Source of the DNA: Leisingera sp. SS27
GTDB taxonomy: Bacteria; Pseudomonadota; Alphaproteobacteria; Rhodobacterales; Rhodobacteraceae
Direction: 5' to 3'
Length of the DNA stretch: 64,000 nt
Assembly: GCF_028368855.1 (NCBI RefSeq)
Contig: NZ_JAQNCY010000004.1
Coordinates: 62,001-126,000, forward strand
Shown: one piece after another, positions 53,124 to 61,345 of the stretch
Layout of the letters: each line of letters starts with the position of its first letter
How positions within the stretch are numbered: position 1 is the first letter of the stretch
Position numbers and translations under genes: made by a program
The notes under the pieces: generated by a model
Database searches by the model: none
Seen by the model: only the letters and a program-made list of their open reading frames with translations
Told to the model about the DNA's origin: nothing

Positions 53124-53603
53124 TCAAGGATCATTTTCCGCCGCTATCTCTGTCTCAGGGCTGTCTCCCATCAGGTATCGGGGTCCCTGCCCCTTCTGTG
53201 CCGCCCTGTCTTCGGGGTTGTAAAGTTTGCAATTCGGAAGCGAAAGACAGCCGCAGCCTATGCAGCCGTCCAGATTGTCACGCAGTTTGACCAGGGTTTC
53301 GATTCGCTGGTCCAGATGGCTGCGGAAGTTTTCTGAAATGAAGGCCCAGTCTTCCTTGGTCGGGGTGCGGCCGCCCGGCAGGCTGCGCAGGAAGCCGCGG
53401 ATTTCCGGCAGCGAGAAGCCGAACTGCTGGGCAATCATGATGAAGCTCATCCGCCGGATGTCGGCCCGGTGGAACCGGCGCTGGCCGCCAGCGTTGCGCC
53501 AGGGCTCCACCAAACCTTGCGCCTCGTAGTAGCGGATGGCGGAGACGGCGAGGCCGGTGCGTTCGGCCAGATAGCCGATGGAAATACCTGCGGATTGGGG
53601 CAT
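53124..53603 (-). CDS. soxR: Redox-sensitive MerR-family regulator SoxR
   Basis: A 159-residue MerR-family regulator. The start at 53603 (MPQSAGISIGYLAERTGLAV) has GGGAG upstream. The DNA-binding half contains RYYEAQGLVEPWRNAGGQRR. The C-terminal 2Fe-2S site is complete: Cys114, Cys117, Cys119 and Cys125 in CIGCGCLSLPNC, spacing CX2CXCX5C. It senses redox-cycling compounds. It is divergent from the VOC gene, and a classical SoxR box lies between the two starts. Confidence 0.94.
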   Translation of the reverse strand: MPQSAGISIGYLAERTGLAVSAIRYYEAQGLVEPWRNAGGQRRFHRADIRRMSFIMIAQQFGFSLPEIRGFLRSLPGGRTPTKEDWAFISENFRSHLDQRIETLVKLRDNLDGCIGCGCLSLPNCKLYNPEDRAAQKGQGPRYLMGDSPETEIAAENDP

Positions 53604-53626
53604 TGCGAACTCCCTGAAGAAATCTC

Positions 53627-53657
53627 TTGAGCTAAAGTTAGGTTTAGGAATTACGGT
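53627..53657 (+). promoter_or_regulatory. SoxR-type promoter with SoxR box driving the VOC gene
   Basis: The -35 TTGAGC (53627-53632), a 19-bp spacer and the -10 TACGGT (53652-53657) fit the long-spacer MerR-type promoter. The 18-bp box GCTAAAGTTAGGTTTAGG (53631-53648) matches the E. coli soxS box at 13 of 18 positions and is followed by AATTA, as in E. coli. It directs transcription to the VOC gene, with a leader of about 38 bases, and could also control soxR. Confidence 0.72.
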
Positions 53658-53701
53658 GAGTCGCATCAACAGGTTTGCTCAAGATGAGAAGGAGATTTTC
53701 T

Positions 53702-54082
53702 ATGAGCGCAGTTTTGGAACACGCGAATGTCACCGTGGCAGACCCCAGCGGCACTGCCGCCTGGATGGAGAAGATCTTTGGCTGGCATGTGCGCTGGCAG
53801 GGCGAAGCCAAGAACGGCGGCTACACTGTGCATGTGGGCGGCGAGAACAGCTACCTCGCGCTGTACACGCCGCCCACTGCGGCCGGCCAAGCGCCGGAAA
53901 GCTATGGCATCATCGGCGGGCTCAACCATCTGGCGGTGATTGTTGAGGATCTGGATGCAACCGAGGCTGCAGTAAGGGCCGCCGGCTTCACACCGATGAA
54001 CCACGGCGACTATGAGCCGGGCCGCCGGTTCTACTTCCACGATGAGAACGGCATCGAATACGAGGCCGTGCAATATGATTGA
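53702..54082 (+). CDS. VOC (glyoxalase/bleomycin resistance) family protein
   Basis: A 126-residue vicinal-oxygen-chelate fold protein. The ATG at 53702 has AAGGAG upstream. Motifs are MSAVLEHANVTVADPSGTAA, GLNHLAVIVEDLDATEAAV and a C-terminal GRRFYFHDENGIEYEAVQYD. His and Glu residues at the usual metal positions (HANV, NHLAV, EYEAV) are present. SoxR-linked VOC proteins may detoxify or bind a redox-active compound. The substrate is unknown; the SoxR promoter gives it a redox context. Confidence 0.87.
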   Translation: MSAVLEHANVTVADPSGTAAWMEKIFGWHVRWQGEAKNGGYTVHVGGENSYLALYTPPTAAGQAPESYGIIGGLNHLAVIVEDLDATEAAVRAAGFTPMNHGDYEPGRRFYFHDENGIEYEAVQYD

Positions 54083-54255
54083 TCTGCTGTGGCTGGCGGC
54101 AGGGCCCACGCCCCCTGCCCGCGGCATTTTTCCGCGCAAACCTGTGGAAAAGCCGCACATTCTGCCGCGTTAGGCGGAATTGCGTGCGGCAAAGCTCTGC
54201 GGCCACTTGAATTCGGGCGCAGGATTGGGTCAGGTAAATGTCAACCGGACCGGAG

Positions 54256-54288
54256 GCCCCGCGGCACATGCTGCGGGGCTGCGGTTTT
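54256..54288 (+). terminator. Terminator-like hairpin upstream of greA
   Basis: GCCCCGC (54256-54262) and GCGGGGC (54273-54279), then TGCGGTTTTC. It may end the VOC transcript or act as a leader hairpin of greA. The T-tract is displaced and short. Confidence 0.5.
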
Positions 54289-54327
54289 CATACTGACAAG
54301 AACAATAGAGCGACCTGGACCAATCAC

Positions 54328-54798
54328 ATGGAAAAGATCCCGATGACCCCCAAGGGTCACGCCGCGCTGGAAAGCGAACTGAAAAACCTGAAATCCGTCG
54401 AACGCCCGGCCATCATCCAGGCGATTGCCGAAGCGCGTGAGCTGGGCGACCTGTCGGAAAACGCAGAATACCACTCCGCCCGCGAAAAACAGTCCTTCAT
54501 CGAGGGCCGCATCAAGGAGCTGGAAGGCATCCTGTCGCTGGCCGATGTGATCAACCCCGCCAAACTGTCCGGCGCCATCAAGTTCGGCGCCAAGGTGACC
54601 GTGGTGGACGAGGACACCGACGAGGAAAAAACCTGGCAGATCGTGGGCGAGCATGAGGCCAATATCGAAGCGGGCCTTCTGAACATCAAATCCCCGATCG
54701 CACGCGCCTTGATCGGCAAGGACGAAGGCGACAGTGTGGAAGTGCGCACGCCCGGCGGCGAGCGCGCCTACGAGATTCTCAAGATCGTCTATTCCTGA
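54328..54798 (+). CDS. greA: Transcription elongation factor GreA
   Basis: A 156-residue elongation factor that stimulates transcript cleavage in backtracked RNA polymerase. It starts [20 protein letters not shown]. The coiled-coil tip [19 protein letters not shown] contains the two catalytic acids, and the C-terminal globular domain ends YEILKIVYS. The length is standard. An ORF with 30 additional codons exists upstream but is unlikely. It precedes the 345-aa membrane gene by 19 bases. Confidence 0.95.
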   Translation: MEKIPMTPKGHAALESELKNLKSVERPAIIQAIAEARELGDLSENAEYHSAREKQSFIEGRIKELEGILSLADVINPAKLSGAIKFGAKVTVVDEDTDEEKTWQIVGEHEANIEAGLLNIKSPIARALIGKDEGDSVEVRTPGGERAYEILKIVYS

Positions 54799-54817
54799 TC
54801 CGGGAGGCCGCGAGGTC

Positions 54818-55855
54818 ATGACAGGCTCCAGCAGCAGTCCGGGCTCCGGCCAGAAACCTGGCGGCAGCCAGCCGCTCCGGCGGCTTGACGGCCCCTCGGC
54901 GGCCAACGGCCTGGGCGGGGCTGAGCTGGCAGCCATCGGACTGGGGGCGCTGTGGCTGCTGGTGGTGACCGGGGCCTTTGTGCTGGCGCCGGAAGATGCC
55001 GGGCTTTCGCAATGGGCGGATCTGATCACCAGTGTGCTGGCGGTGGTGCTGCCCCTGGCGATGCTGTGGGTTGCCGCTTCTGCCGCGCGCTCGGCCCGGG
55101 TGATGCGGGAGGAGAGCGAACAGCTGCAGGCGGCCATCGACGGGCTGCGTCAAAGCTATCTGGCACAGGCACAGCAGCATGCGGCTGTGGCGGAGACGTC
55201 GGTTGCCAAGCGGCTGGAGGAAATCGCCGAGGCCACGCGCAACACAGAGACGGCACTGGCGACCTTTCAAACCAGCCGCCGCGCCAATCCGCTGCGTCCA
55301 GCCATACCCGCAGAGGCGGCAGAGATGACGGCTGCCGATCAGGGTTCGCTGGCGCTGGGGACTCAGGCTGCGGATACCGCGCCACCCCTGCCCGCCGAAC
55401 AGTTTATCCGGGCACTGAATTTCCCGGAAACTGCCGAGGACACCGAAGGCTTTGCTGCCCTGCGCGCGGCGCTCAAGGACCGCAAGGCGGCGCAGGTGAT
55501 CCAGGCGGCACAGGATGTGCTGACTCTGCTGAGCCAGGATGGCATCTATATGGACGACCTGCGCCCCGACATGGCCCGGCCCGAGATCTGGCGCCAGTTC
55601 GCACAAGGTGCACGCGGGCGCGCGGTGGCAGCGCTTGGCGGCGTGCGCGACCGGACATCGCTGGCGCTGACGGCAGCGCGGATGAAGCAGGATCCGATCT
55701 TCCGCGATGCCGCGCACCACTTCCTGCGCCGCTTCGACCAGATGTTCGCCGACTTTGAGGCCGAGGCCAGTGACGGCGAGATTTCCGCTCTTGGCAACAC
55801 CCGCACCGCCCGCGCTTTCATGCTGGTCGGACGGGTTGCCGGAACATTCGACTAA
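54818..55855 (+). CDS. Hypothetical membrane protein with coiled coil (345 aa)
   Basis: A 345-residue protein. The ATG at 54818 has GGGAGG and GAGG upstream. A Ser/Gly-rich N-terminal tail precedes two membrane helices (about residues 37-57 and 67-88), then a coiled coil to about residue 150 with EESEQLQAAIDGLRQSYLAQ. The C-terminal half is helical (FIRALNFPETAEDTEGFAAL). No enzyme motif seen. It follows greA closely and may share its transcript. I recall similar proteins in Rhodobacteraceae without known function. Confidence 0.75.
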   Translation: MTGSSSSPGSGQKPGGSQPLRRLDGPSAANGLGGAELAAIGLGALWLLVVTGAFVLAPEDAGLSQWADLITSVLAVVLPLAMLWVAASAARSARVMREESEQLQAAIDGLRQSYLAQAQQHAAVAETSVAKRLEEIAEATRNTETALATFQTSRRANPLRPAIPAEAAEMTAADQGSLALGTQAADTAPPLPAEQFIRALNFPETAEDTEGFAALRAALKDRKAAQVIQAAQDVLTLLSQDGIYMDDLRPDMARPEIWRQFAQGARGRAVAALGGVRDRTSLALTAARMKQDPIFRDAAHHFLRRFDQMFADFEAEASDGEISALGNTRTARAFMLVGRVAGTFD

Positions 55856-55889
55856 AGCGGACGCGCCCTTCAGGCGCAGCCTGCTGCGC

Positions 55890-55997
55890 GAGTATTTTCC
55901 CAAAGGTGAAAATGAAGAGCACCTGCGCCGGGCGTCAGCACGGCGCCTGGCCCAACGGCGGGCAAGCATCTCTGATGCGCCGCGCCGCGGGCGGGAG
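55890..55997 (+). repeat. Dispersed intergenic repeat element, copy B
   Basis: Begins GAGTATTTTCCCAAAGGTGA and continues with GCGTCAGCACGGCGCC, TGGCCCAACGGCGGGCAAGC and the hairpin GCATC-TCT-GATGC. Aligned with 48510-48619 it differs mainly by substitutions and a 2-base length change in the first half. It fills the space between two converging genes, as does copy A. Confidence 0.8.
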
Positions 55998-56005
55998 TAC
56001 CTCGC

Positions 56006-58138
56006 CTACATGGAAAAGCTGCCGTAGGGGAGGAAGCGGACCGGATCTCCCGGTTTGATGTCCGCGGCGCCATCACCGAGCTCCACCAGACCTTCGGCCC
56101 AGCTAAGACCGCTGATACGGCCGGAACCTTCGGACTTGAACACTTCCGCCTTGCCATCCCGCACCCGTGCCCGCAGGTATTCCCGGCGGCCCGGTTTCTT
56201 CCGCTTTTCGAAGGCGGCCGGCACCTCGAAGCCTTGCGGCTCTTGCCAGCCGGCACCGGCCAGCAGCCCCATGGCAGGGCGGGCAAAGATCAGGGTGCAG
56301 ACCAGCGCCGCCACAGGATTGCCCGGCAACCCGAACACCGGCGTGCCCTGCCACATGCCCAGCGCCAGCGGGCGGCCGGGCTTCAGCGCGATGCGCCATT
56401 CCTGCATTGCTCCGGCCTCGCGCAGAAGCGCAGACATGTGGTCCTCATCCCCGGCAGAGGCGCCGCCGGAGGTCAGGATCACATCCGTTTGCGCCGCAGC
56501 ACCGTCCAGATGCGCCCGCAGCGCCGCGCGGTCATCTGCTGCCTTACCCAGGTCTACCGGCACGAACCCCAGCTGGCGGATCAGCGCCAGCAGCATCGGG
56601 CGGTTGGCGTCAAAAATCTGCCCCTTGCCTGCAGCCTGCCCGGCCTCGACCAGCTCATCCCCGGTAGAGAGCACACCCACCCGCAGCGGCAGCCGCACGG
56701 TGAGTCCGGCCAAGCCGGTAGCGGAAGCGAGAGCAAGATCAGCAGGGGTGATGACCCGGCCTGCGGGCAGGATGACCTCGCCCTCGCAGACATCCTCGCC
56801 TGCCTTGCGGGTGTTGGCGCCCTGTTTCAAAGGGCCGTTGAAGGCGATCCCGGTGCCGTCGGTGTTGACGTCTTCCTCCAGGATCACCGTGTCCACGCCT
56901 TCGGGCAGCGCGGCACCGGTCAGAATCCGGATGGCGCGGCCTTCGGGGACGGTTCCGTCAAAGGGAACGCCGGCAGCGGCACGCCCCTGCACCAGCGGCA
57001 GCACATGCGGCCCCGTTTCCCGGCCGCCGGCAAACCCGTAGCCATCCACCGCTGTGTTCGGCAGCGGCGGGTTGGAGCGTTTTGCCACCGCCTCCGCTGC
57101 CAGAACCCGGCCAAGCGCATCAGCCAGCGGCACCGTTTCCGCCCCGGTGACCGGACCCAGCCTGTCCCTGAGCAACGCCAGCGCATCGTCTACCGGGGTC
57201 CAATCGACGCCCGCAGGCAGAGCAAAGCAGTCATTGCTGAGCGGCGGCGGCACCAGCCCGCCCGCCTCATCCGTGGCCAGCACGTTCAAGCGGTCCTCAT
57301 TCCCTGTGCCCAATATCCAGGCCTCCTCTTGTGCTTCCTCAGGTGCTGCGGCCAGCATTGCGGCCAGCTCCTTTGCCGGCAGGCGGCTGAGCGCCTGCGA
57401 CAACAGCCGCATTTGCACCCGGTCGCGAATTTCGCCCTCATCTGCAACAGCCATTGCAGCTTTGACAGCCGGTTCGATCAACCCTGGCCAAATTTCCGCA
57501 AACACAATTTGCGCGCCCGCAATGTTTTCAAAAGGCCAGACCGCGGCCCGGTGATTTAGCCGCAACCGCTGCAGGACCGGCAGCCCCATCAGCACCTGGC
57601 TGCCAACCGTAGGGTTGAAAAACAGCTGGAAACAGGAAGAGGCTGCCTTGGCCGCCAAGTCCGCGCTGCGCCGTTCTGCCACGTCCGTATAGGTGATCCC
57701 GGACTTGCGGTAGGGGATGTCCGGCCAGCTTGCCTCATCAGGCTTGCCCCAGAACGGTCCGGCACCGGCAAACAGCCGGTTCATCTCGGATGCGACGCCG
57801 AACCGGTTGTTGCTGCCGTCCTCCGCGTCTTCGATCCGTTCTTCCAGCCACTGCCACAGGGCAAAGGGGTCATCCGATCCGGTGATCCGGCGCGCAAATC
57901 CGCGCGGGTATCCGAAAGGGAAATCAAAGGCTGCCAGCACCCGCCGCCCGGCAGCTTGCTCCACAGCAAGAAAGCGGCTGATCCAAGCCTCTGCCTCCTG
58001 CCGACTGCGGCAGTAAACCGGCTGCTCTGCGGTCCCGCCGCGCGCGACACCAAGCCAGATCGCGTCCTTGCTGGGCCGCTTGAATTTGCGCTTGGCAGCG
58101 GACCAATCGACAGTCAGAACGGCATCAAAGGGGGTCAC
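56006..58138 (-). CDS. moeA: MoeA molybdopterin molybdotransferase with a 300-aa N-terminal domain
   Basis: A 710-residue fusion. From about residue 310 it is a full MoeA: SNPPLPNTAVDGYGFA, RILTGAALPEGVDTVI, VGVLSTGDEL, LTSGGASAGDEDH and GLPGNPVAALV. MoeA inserts molybdate into molybdopterin. The first 300 residues are a separate domain with VDWSAAKRKF, FDFPFGYPRG, RFGVASEMNRLF, NPTVGSQVLMGLP and AEIWPGL, which loosely recalls the RNase H-like DUF429 fold. The ATG at 58138 overlaps mobB by four bases, and no internal start with a binding site before the MoeA part was seen. Role of the extra domain unknown. Confidence 0.85.
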   Translation of the reverse strand: MTPFDAVLTVDWSAAKRKFKRPSKDAIWLGVARGGTAEQPVYCRSRQEAEAWISRFLAVEQAAGRRVLAAFDFPFGYPRGFARRITGSDDPFALWQWLEERIEDAEDGSNNRFGVASEMNRLFAGAGPFWGKPDEASWPDIPYRKSGITYTDVAERRSADLAAKAASSCFQLFFNPTVGSQVLMGLPVLQRLRLNHRAAVWPFENIAGAQIVFAEIWPGLIEPAVKAAMAVADEGEIRDRVQMRLLSQALSRLPAKELAAMLAAAPEEAQEEAWILGTGNEDRLNVLATDEAGGLVPPPLSNDCFALPAGVDWTPVDDALALLRDRLGPVTGAETVPLADALGRVLAAEAVAKRSNPPLPNTAVDGYGFAGGRETGPHVLPLVQGRAAAGVPFDGTVPEGRAIRILTGAALPEGVDTVILEEDVNTDGTGIAFNGPLKQGANTRKAGEDVCEGEVILPAGRVITPADLALASATGLAGLTVRLPLRVGVLSTGDELVEAGQAAGKGQIFDANRPMLLALIRQLGFVPVDLGKAADDRAALRAHLDGAAAQTDVILTSGGASAGDEDHMSALLREAGAMQEWRIALKPGRPLALGMWQGTPVFGLPGNPVAALVCTLIFARPAMGLLAGAGWQEPQGFEVPAAFEKRKKPGRREYLRARVRDGKAEVFKSEGSGRISGLSWAEGLVELGDGAADIKPGDPVRFLPYGSFSM

Positions 58139-58626
58139 AGCCTCAATTCCGACTGGATGAAGTCCGCAATTGCAGCGGTGCCGTTCAAATCGAACACCGG
58201 GCGGTCCAGTTCCAGCGGGGCGTCGCTGGCGACGGCCCGGATGCTGGGATCCCCCGGCGCGATCAATTCGGTGCCTGCTGCCTGCCGGAAGGCCTCAACC
58301 TTCGGGTGCGGCTCGCGCTTGTAGCCCTCCACCAGCACCAGATCGACGGGGTTGAGGCGGGCCAGCAGCTCTGCCAGCGGCGGCTCTGCCGCGCCGCGCA
58401 ATTCCTGCATGATCGCCACGCGGCCTGCGGAGGCCAGCACCACCTCGGACGCACCGGCTTGGCGATGGCGGTGGCTGTCGGTGCCGGGCAGGTCCACATC
58501 GGTGGCGTGATGGGCGTGCTTGATGGTGGAAACGGTGAACCCGCGGACGCAGAACTCCGCCACCAGCCGTTCCATCAGCCCGGTCTTGCCGTTGTTCTTC
58601 CAGCCGGTGACGCCGTAAATCTTCAT
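58135..58626 (-). CDS. mobB: Molybdopterin-guanine dinucleotide biosynthesis protein B
   Basis: A 163-residue P-loop protein. It starts MKIYGVTGWKNNGKTGLMER with the Walker-like GWKNNGKTG, then VSTIKHAHHATDVDLPGTDS and LVEGYKREPHPKVEAFR. MobB assists MobA in making the guanylated molybdenum cofactor. It overlaps moeA and mobA by four bases each, forming a coupled trio. Confidence 0.93.
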   Translation of the reverse strand: MKIYGVTGWKNNGKTGLMERLVAEFCVRGFTVSTIKHAHHATDVDLPGTDSHRHRQAGASEVVLASAGRVAIMQELRGAAEPPLAELLARLNPVDLVLVEGYKREPHPKVEAFRQAAGTELIAPGDPSIRAVASDAPLELDRPVFDLNGTAAIADFIQSELRL

Positions 58627-59267
58627 TTCAACAGCGCCTCGGCCCTGGCCAGATCATCCGGTGTGTTGATGTTGAAGAAGGGGTCGAAGGGGTCTGCCTC
58701 AAACAGCGCTTCGCAGCCGCCGTGCTGGTCGGTCCAGAGAACCACCTTGCGCAATCCGCCCTGCAGTGCTTCACGCAGGTCATCGCGCAGGGCGACGGGC
58801 CAGAGGCCAAAGGCCGGGTGCCGGTTGATGCGCTTGCCGCCGCCGGATTTCAGCGCCTCATCGCCGGTGCGCGGAGTGGTGGCCAGCACCAGCGGCTGAT
58901 CCATGCCTTCGGCTGCTGCAGTCAGCCGGGCCACTAGGTCCTGCGGAAAGAAGGGCGTGTCGGCGGCGGCGGTGACGATGGTATCCGCGCCCTGCTCTGC
59001 CGCCCAATCAAGGCCTGCCAGAACGCCTGCCAGCGGACCAGCAAAGCCTTCAATCGAGTCGGCAATGACCGGCAGGCCCAGATCAGCGAAGCGTTCAGGA
59101 TCGCCATTGGCGTTGAGCGCAAGCCCTGCGACCTGCGGCGACAGCCGGTCCACCACCCGGGACAGCAGGCTTTGGCCGCCAACCTGCAGCCGCCCCTTGT
59201 CGCCGCCGCCCATCCGGGTGGCGAGGCCGCCTGCTAGGATTACGCCCAAAGGCTTTTGTTTTGTCAT
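58623..59267 (-). CDS. mobA: Molybdenum cofactor guanylyltransferase
   Basis: A 214-residue nucleotidyltransferase. It has the GTP-binding start VILAGGLATRMGGGDKGRLQ, then VAGLALNANGDPERF and ADTPFFPQDLVARL with the catalytic Asp. MobA attaches GMP to molybdopterin. The start overlaps nothing upstream but the stop overlaps mobB. It follows fdhD by 61 bases. Confidence 0.93.
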   Translation of the reverse strand: MTKQKPLGVILAGGLATRMGGGDKGRLQVGGQSLLSRVVDRLSPQVAGLALNANGDPERFADLGLPVIADSIEGFAGPLAGVLAGLDWAAEQGADTIVTAAADTPFFPQDLVARLTAAAEGMDQPLVLATTPRTGDEALKSGGGKRINRHPAFGLWPVALRDDLREALQGGLRKVVLWTDQHGGCEALFEADPFDPFFNINTPDDLARAEALLK

Positions 59268-59328
59268 GCCTTCTCCTCACGCGGCGGAAAACACGTGTTT
59301 TCCGGGCCGGATTTCGCGTGAAATCCGG

Positions 59329-60219
59329 TTACCTCTCTGCGCTTTTTCTACGGTGCTTCTTTTCTTCAACCGGCGCGTCCTTGGGGTCCATGTCCCGCAC
59401 AAGCCGCTCCTCGCCCGACAAGCAGATGAACCGCTGACCGCGCATCCGGCCGATGAGGGTGAGGCCAACCTCGCGCGCGATCTCCACGCCCCAGGCGGTA
59501 AAGCCGGAGCGTGAGGCCAGCACCGGGATGCCCATCATTGCGGTCTTGATCACCATTTCGGAGGTCAGCCGCCCGGTGGTGTAGAGGATCTTGTCCGCGG
59601 CCTCGGCCTGCTCTGACAGCATCCAGCCGGCGATTTTGTCCACCGCGTTGTGGCGGCCCACGTCCTCCATATAGACAAGCGGGCGGTCCTGGCAGCAGAG
59701 CACGGTGCCGTGGATGGCGCCGGCCTCCAAGTACAGCGAGGGCGTGCGGTTGATCTTGTGGGCCAGTGCATAGACCCAGGAGGTGCGGACCTCGGCCTCG
59801 GGCAGGCGCACGTCCTCCAGTCCCTCCATCATGTCGCCAAAAACGGTGCCGACCGCGCAGCCGGAGGTGCGGGTCTTTTTCTTCAGCTTTTCCTCGTGAC
59901 TGGTTTCCACCGCGGTGCGCACCACCACGGTTTCCAGATCCTCGTCATAGTCGACGCGGGTGACCTCATCCTCGTCGCGCAGCATCCGCTGGTTGCGCAA
60001 AAAACCAAGCGCCAGGTATTCCGGGTAGTCGCCGATTGTCATCGCGGTGACAATTTCCTGCGAATTCAGGAAGATGGTCAGCGGGCGCTCCTCCACCACA
60101 GCAATCTCGCTGGCCTCGCCATTCTGGTCAACACCGGTGACCGCGCGTGTCAGCCGCGGGTCGGAGACACCGGGGGCGATCAGATATTCTGACGTGATAT
60201 CCATACTCACCAATTGCAT
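59329..60219 (-). CDS. fdhD: Formate dehydrogenase accessory sulfurtransferase FdhD
   Basis: An FdhD protein of about 296 residues that transfers sulfur to the molybdenum cofactor of formate dehydrogenase. Motifs are LTIFLNSQEIVTAMTIGDYP, EYLALGFLRNQRML and VGRHNAVDKIAGWML with the later TTGRLTSEMV. The usual CxxC site appears as TSGCAVGTVFGD with only one Cys. The start is unsettled: ATG 60219, GTG 60210 (AAGGA nine bases upstream) and a TTG at 60249 are possible. It heads the fdhD-mobA-mobB-moeA group and is divergent from azlC. Confidence 0.9.
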   Translation of the reverse strand: MQLVSMDITSEYLIAPGVSDPRLTRAVTGVDQNGEASEIAVVEERPLTIFLNSQEIVTAMTIGDYPEYLALGFLRNQRMLRDEDEVTRVDYDEDLETVVVRTAVETSHEEKLKKKTRTSGCAVGTVFGDMMEGLEDVRLPEAEVRTSWVYALAHKINRTPSLYLEAGAIHGTVLCCQDRPLVYMEDVGRHNAVDKIAGWMLSEQAEAADKILYTTGRLTSEMVIKTAMMGIPVLASRSGFTAWGVEIAREVGLTLIGRMRGQRFICLSGEERLVRDMDPKDAPVEEKKHRRKSAER

Positions 60220-60268
60220 TCCTTCTGCGTCCGCCGTAGGGCGGTTCAAGGCAATCTAGGACGCGCAG

Positions 60269-60997
60269 ATGGCAATCACCACCACCAAATCGGCCTTCTG
60301 GAAGGGGTTTCGCGACAGCGCGCCGTTTCTGTTCATGGCCTCACCCTTTGGCTTCCTGTTCGGGGTGCTGGCGGCGGAGGCCGGGCTGATCGTGCCGGAA
60401 GCCTTTGCCTTCTCGCTAACGGTCTTTGCCGGTGCGGCCCAGTTCACCGCGCTACAGCTGATGCAGGAGAATGCGCCGCTGATCATCATCCTGATTTCGG
60501 CACTGGCGGTGAACCTGCGGATGGCGATGTATTCGGCCTCCCTGACGCCGTACCTGGGTGATGCGCCAATGTGGCAGCGCGCGATTGCTGCCTATTTCAT
60601 CGTCGATCAGTCCTATGCGCTGTCGGTTGTGCAATTCGAACAGGAGCCGGAGATGCCGCTGGCACAGCGGGTTGCCTATTTCTTTGGCACCAACGGGCTG
60701 ATCACACCGGCCTGGGTGATGGCCACCGCACTGGGGGCGCTGGTCGGCACCCGGATCCCGGAAAGCTGGGGAGTGGACTTCGTGCTGCCGCTGGCGTTTC
60801 TGGCGATGATCGGCCCGATGCTGCGCACGCCGGCGCATGTGGCGGCCTGTTTTGTGGCGGTGGCGGCCTCGCTGCCTGCCTCTGCCCTGCCCTATAACCT
60901 CGGCCTGATCGTGGCGGGCATTGCCGGCATGGTTGCGGGCGCGCAGGCGGAATTGTGGCTGGAGCGGCAGAAGGCCAAAGCGGAAGGCGCAAAATGA
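60269..60997 (+). CDS. azlC: AzlC family branched-chain amino acid exporter subunit
   Basis: A 242-residue membrane protein with about seven helices. It shows the AzlC start APFLFMASPFGFLFGVLAAEAG, the ALTVFAGAAQFTALQLM segment and NLRMAMYSASLTPYL. With AzlD it forms a branched-chain amino acid exporter. Its start lies 49-50 bases from the chosen fdhD start on the other strand, and its stop overlaps azlD (ATGA). Confidence 0.9.
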   Translation: MAITTTKSAFWKGFRDSAPFLFMASPFGFLFGVLAAEAGLIVPEAFAFSLTVFAGAAQFTALQLMQENAPLIIILISALAVNLRMAMYSASLTPYLGDAPMWQRAIAAYFIVDQSYALSVVQFEQEPEMPLAQRVAYFFGTNGLITPAWVMATALGALVGTRIPESWGVDFVLPLAFLAMIGPMLRTPAHVAACFVAVAASLPASALPYNLGLIVAGIAGMVAGAQAELWLERQKAKAEGAK

Positions 60998-61323
60998 GCA
61001 GTATCCCCACACCCATCCTGTGGACCGTGATCATCGGGCTGGCGCTTGGCAGCTATGGCTTGCGGTTTGCCTTCATCGGTTTCATGGGCGGCAAACCCAT
61101 CCCTGAATGGCTGATGCGGCATCTGCGCTATACCGCTGTGGCGATCATCCCGGCGCTGGTGGCGCCGCTGGTGGTGTGGCCTGCGCCCACGGGTGGCGCG
61201 CCCAGCCTGATGCATTTTGCCGCCGCTGCGGCGACCTTCGCCGCGGGCTATCTTACGCGCAACGTGCTGATCGGTCTCGGAACCGGCGGGCTGTGCCTGC
61301 TGCTCTTGTATCTCGCCGCCTGA
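60994..61323 (+). CDS. azlD: AzlD family membrane protein
   Basis: A 109-residue protein with four predicted membrane helices, starting MSSIPTPILWTVIIGLALGS and containing YGLRFAFIGFMGGKPIPEWL and a Leu-rich C-terminal helix. It is the partner subunit of AzlC. The start overlaps the azlC stop by four bases, indicating coupled translation. Confidence 0.9.
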   Translation: MSSIPTPILWTVIIGLALGSYGLRFAFIGFMGGKPIPEWLMRHLRYTAVAIIPALVAPLVVWPAPTGGAPSLMHFAAAAATFAAGYLTRNVLIGLGTGGLCLLLLYLAA

Positions 61324-61345
61324 GCGCGCTGCACCTGGGGAAGAA

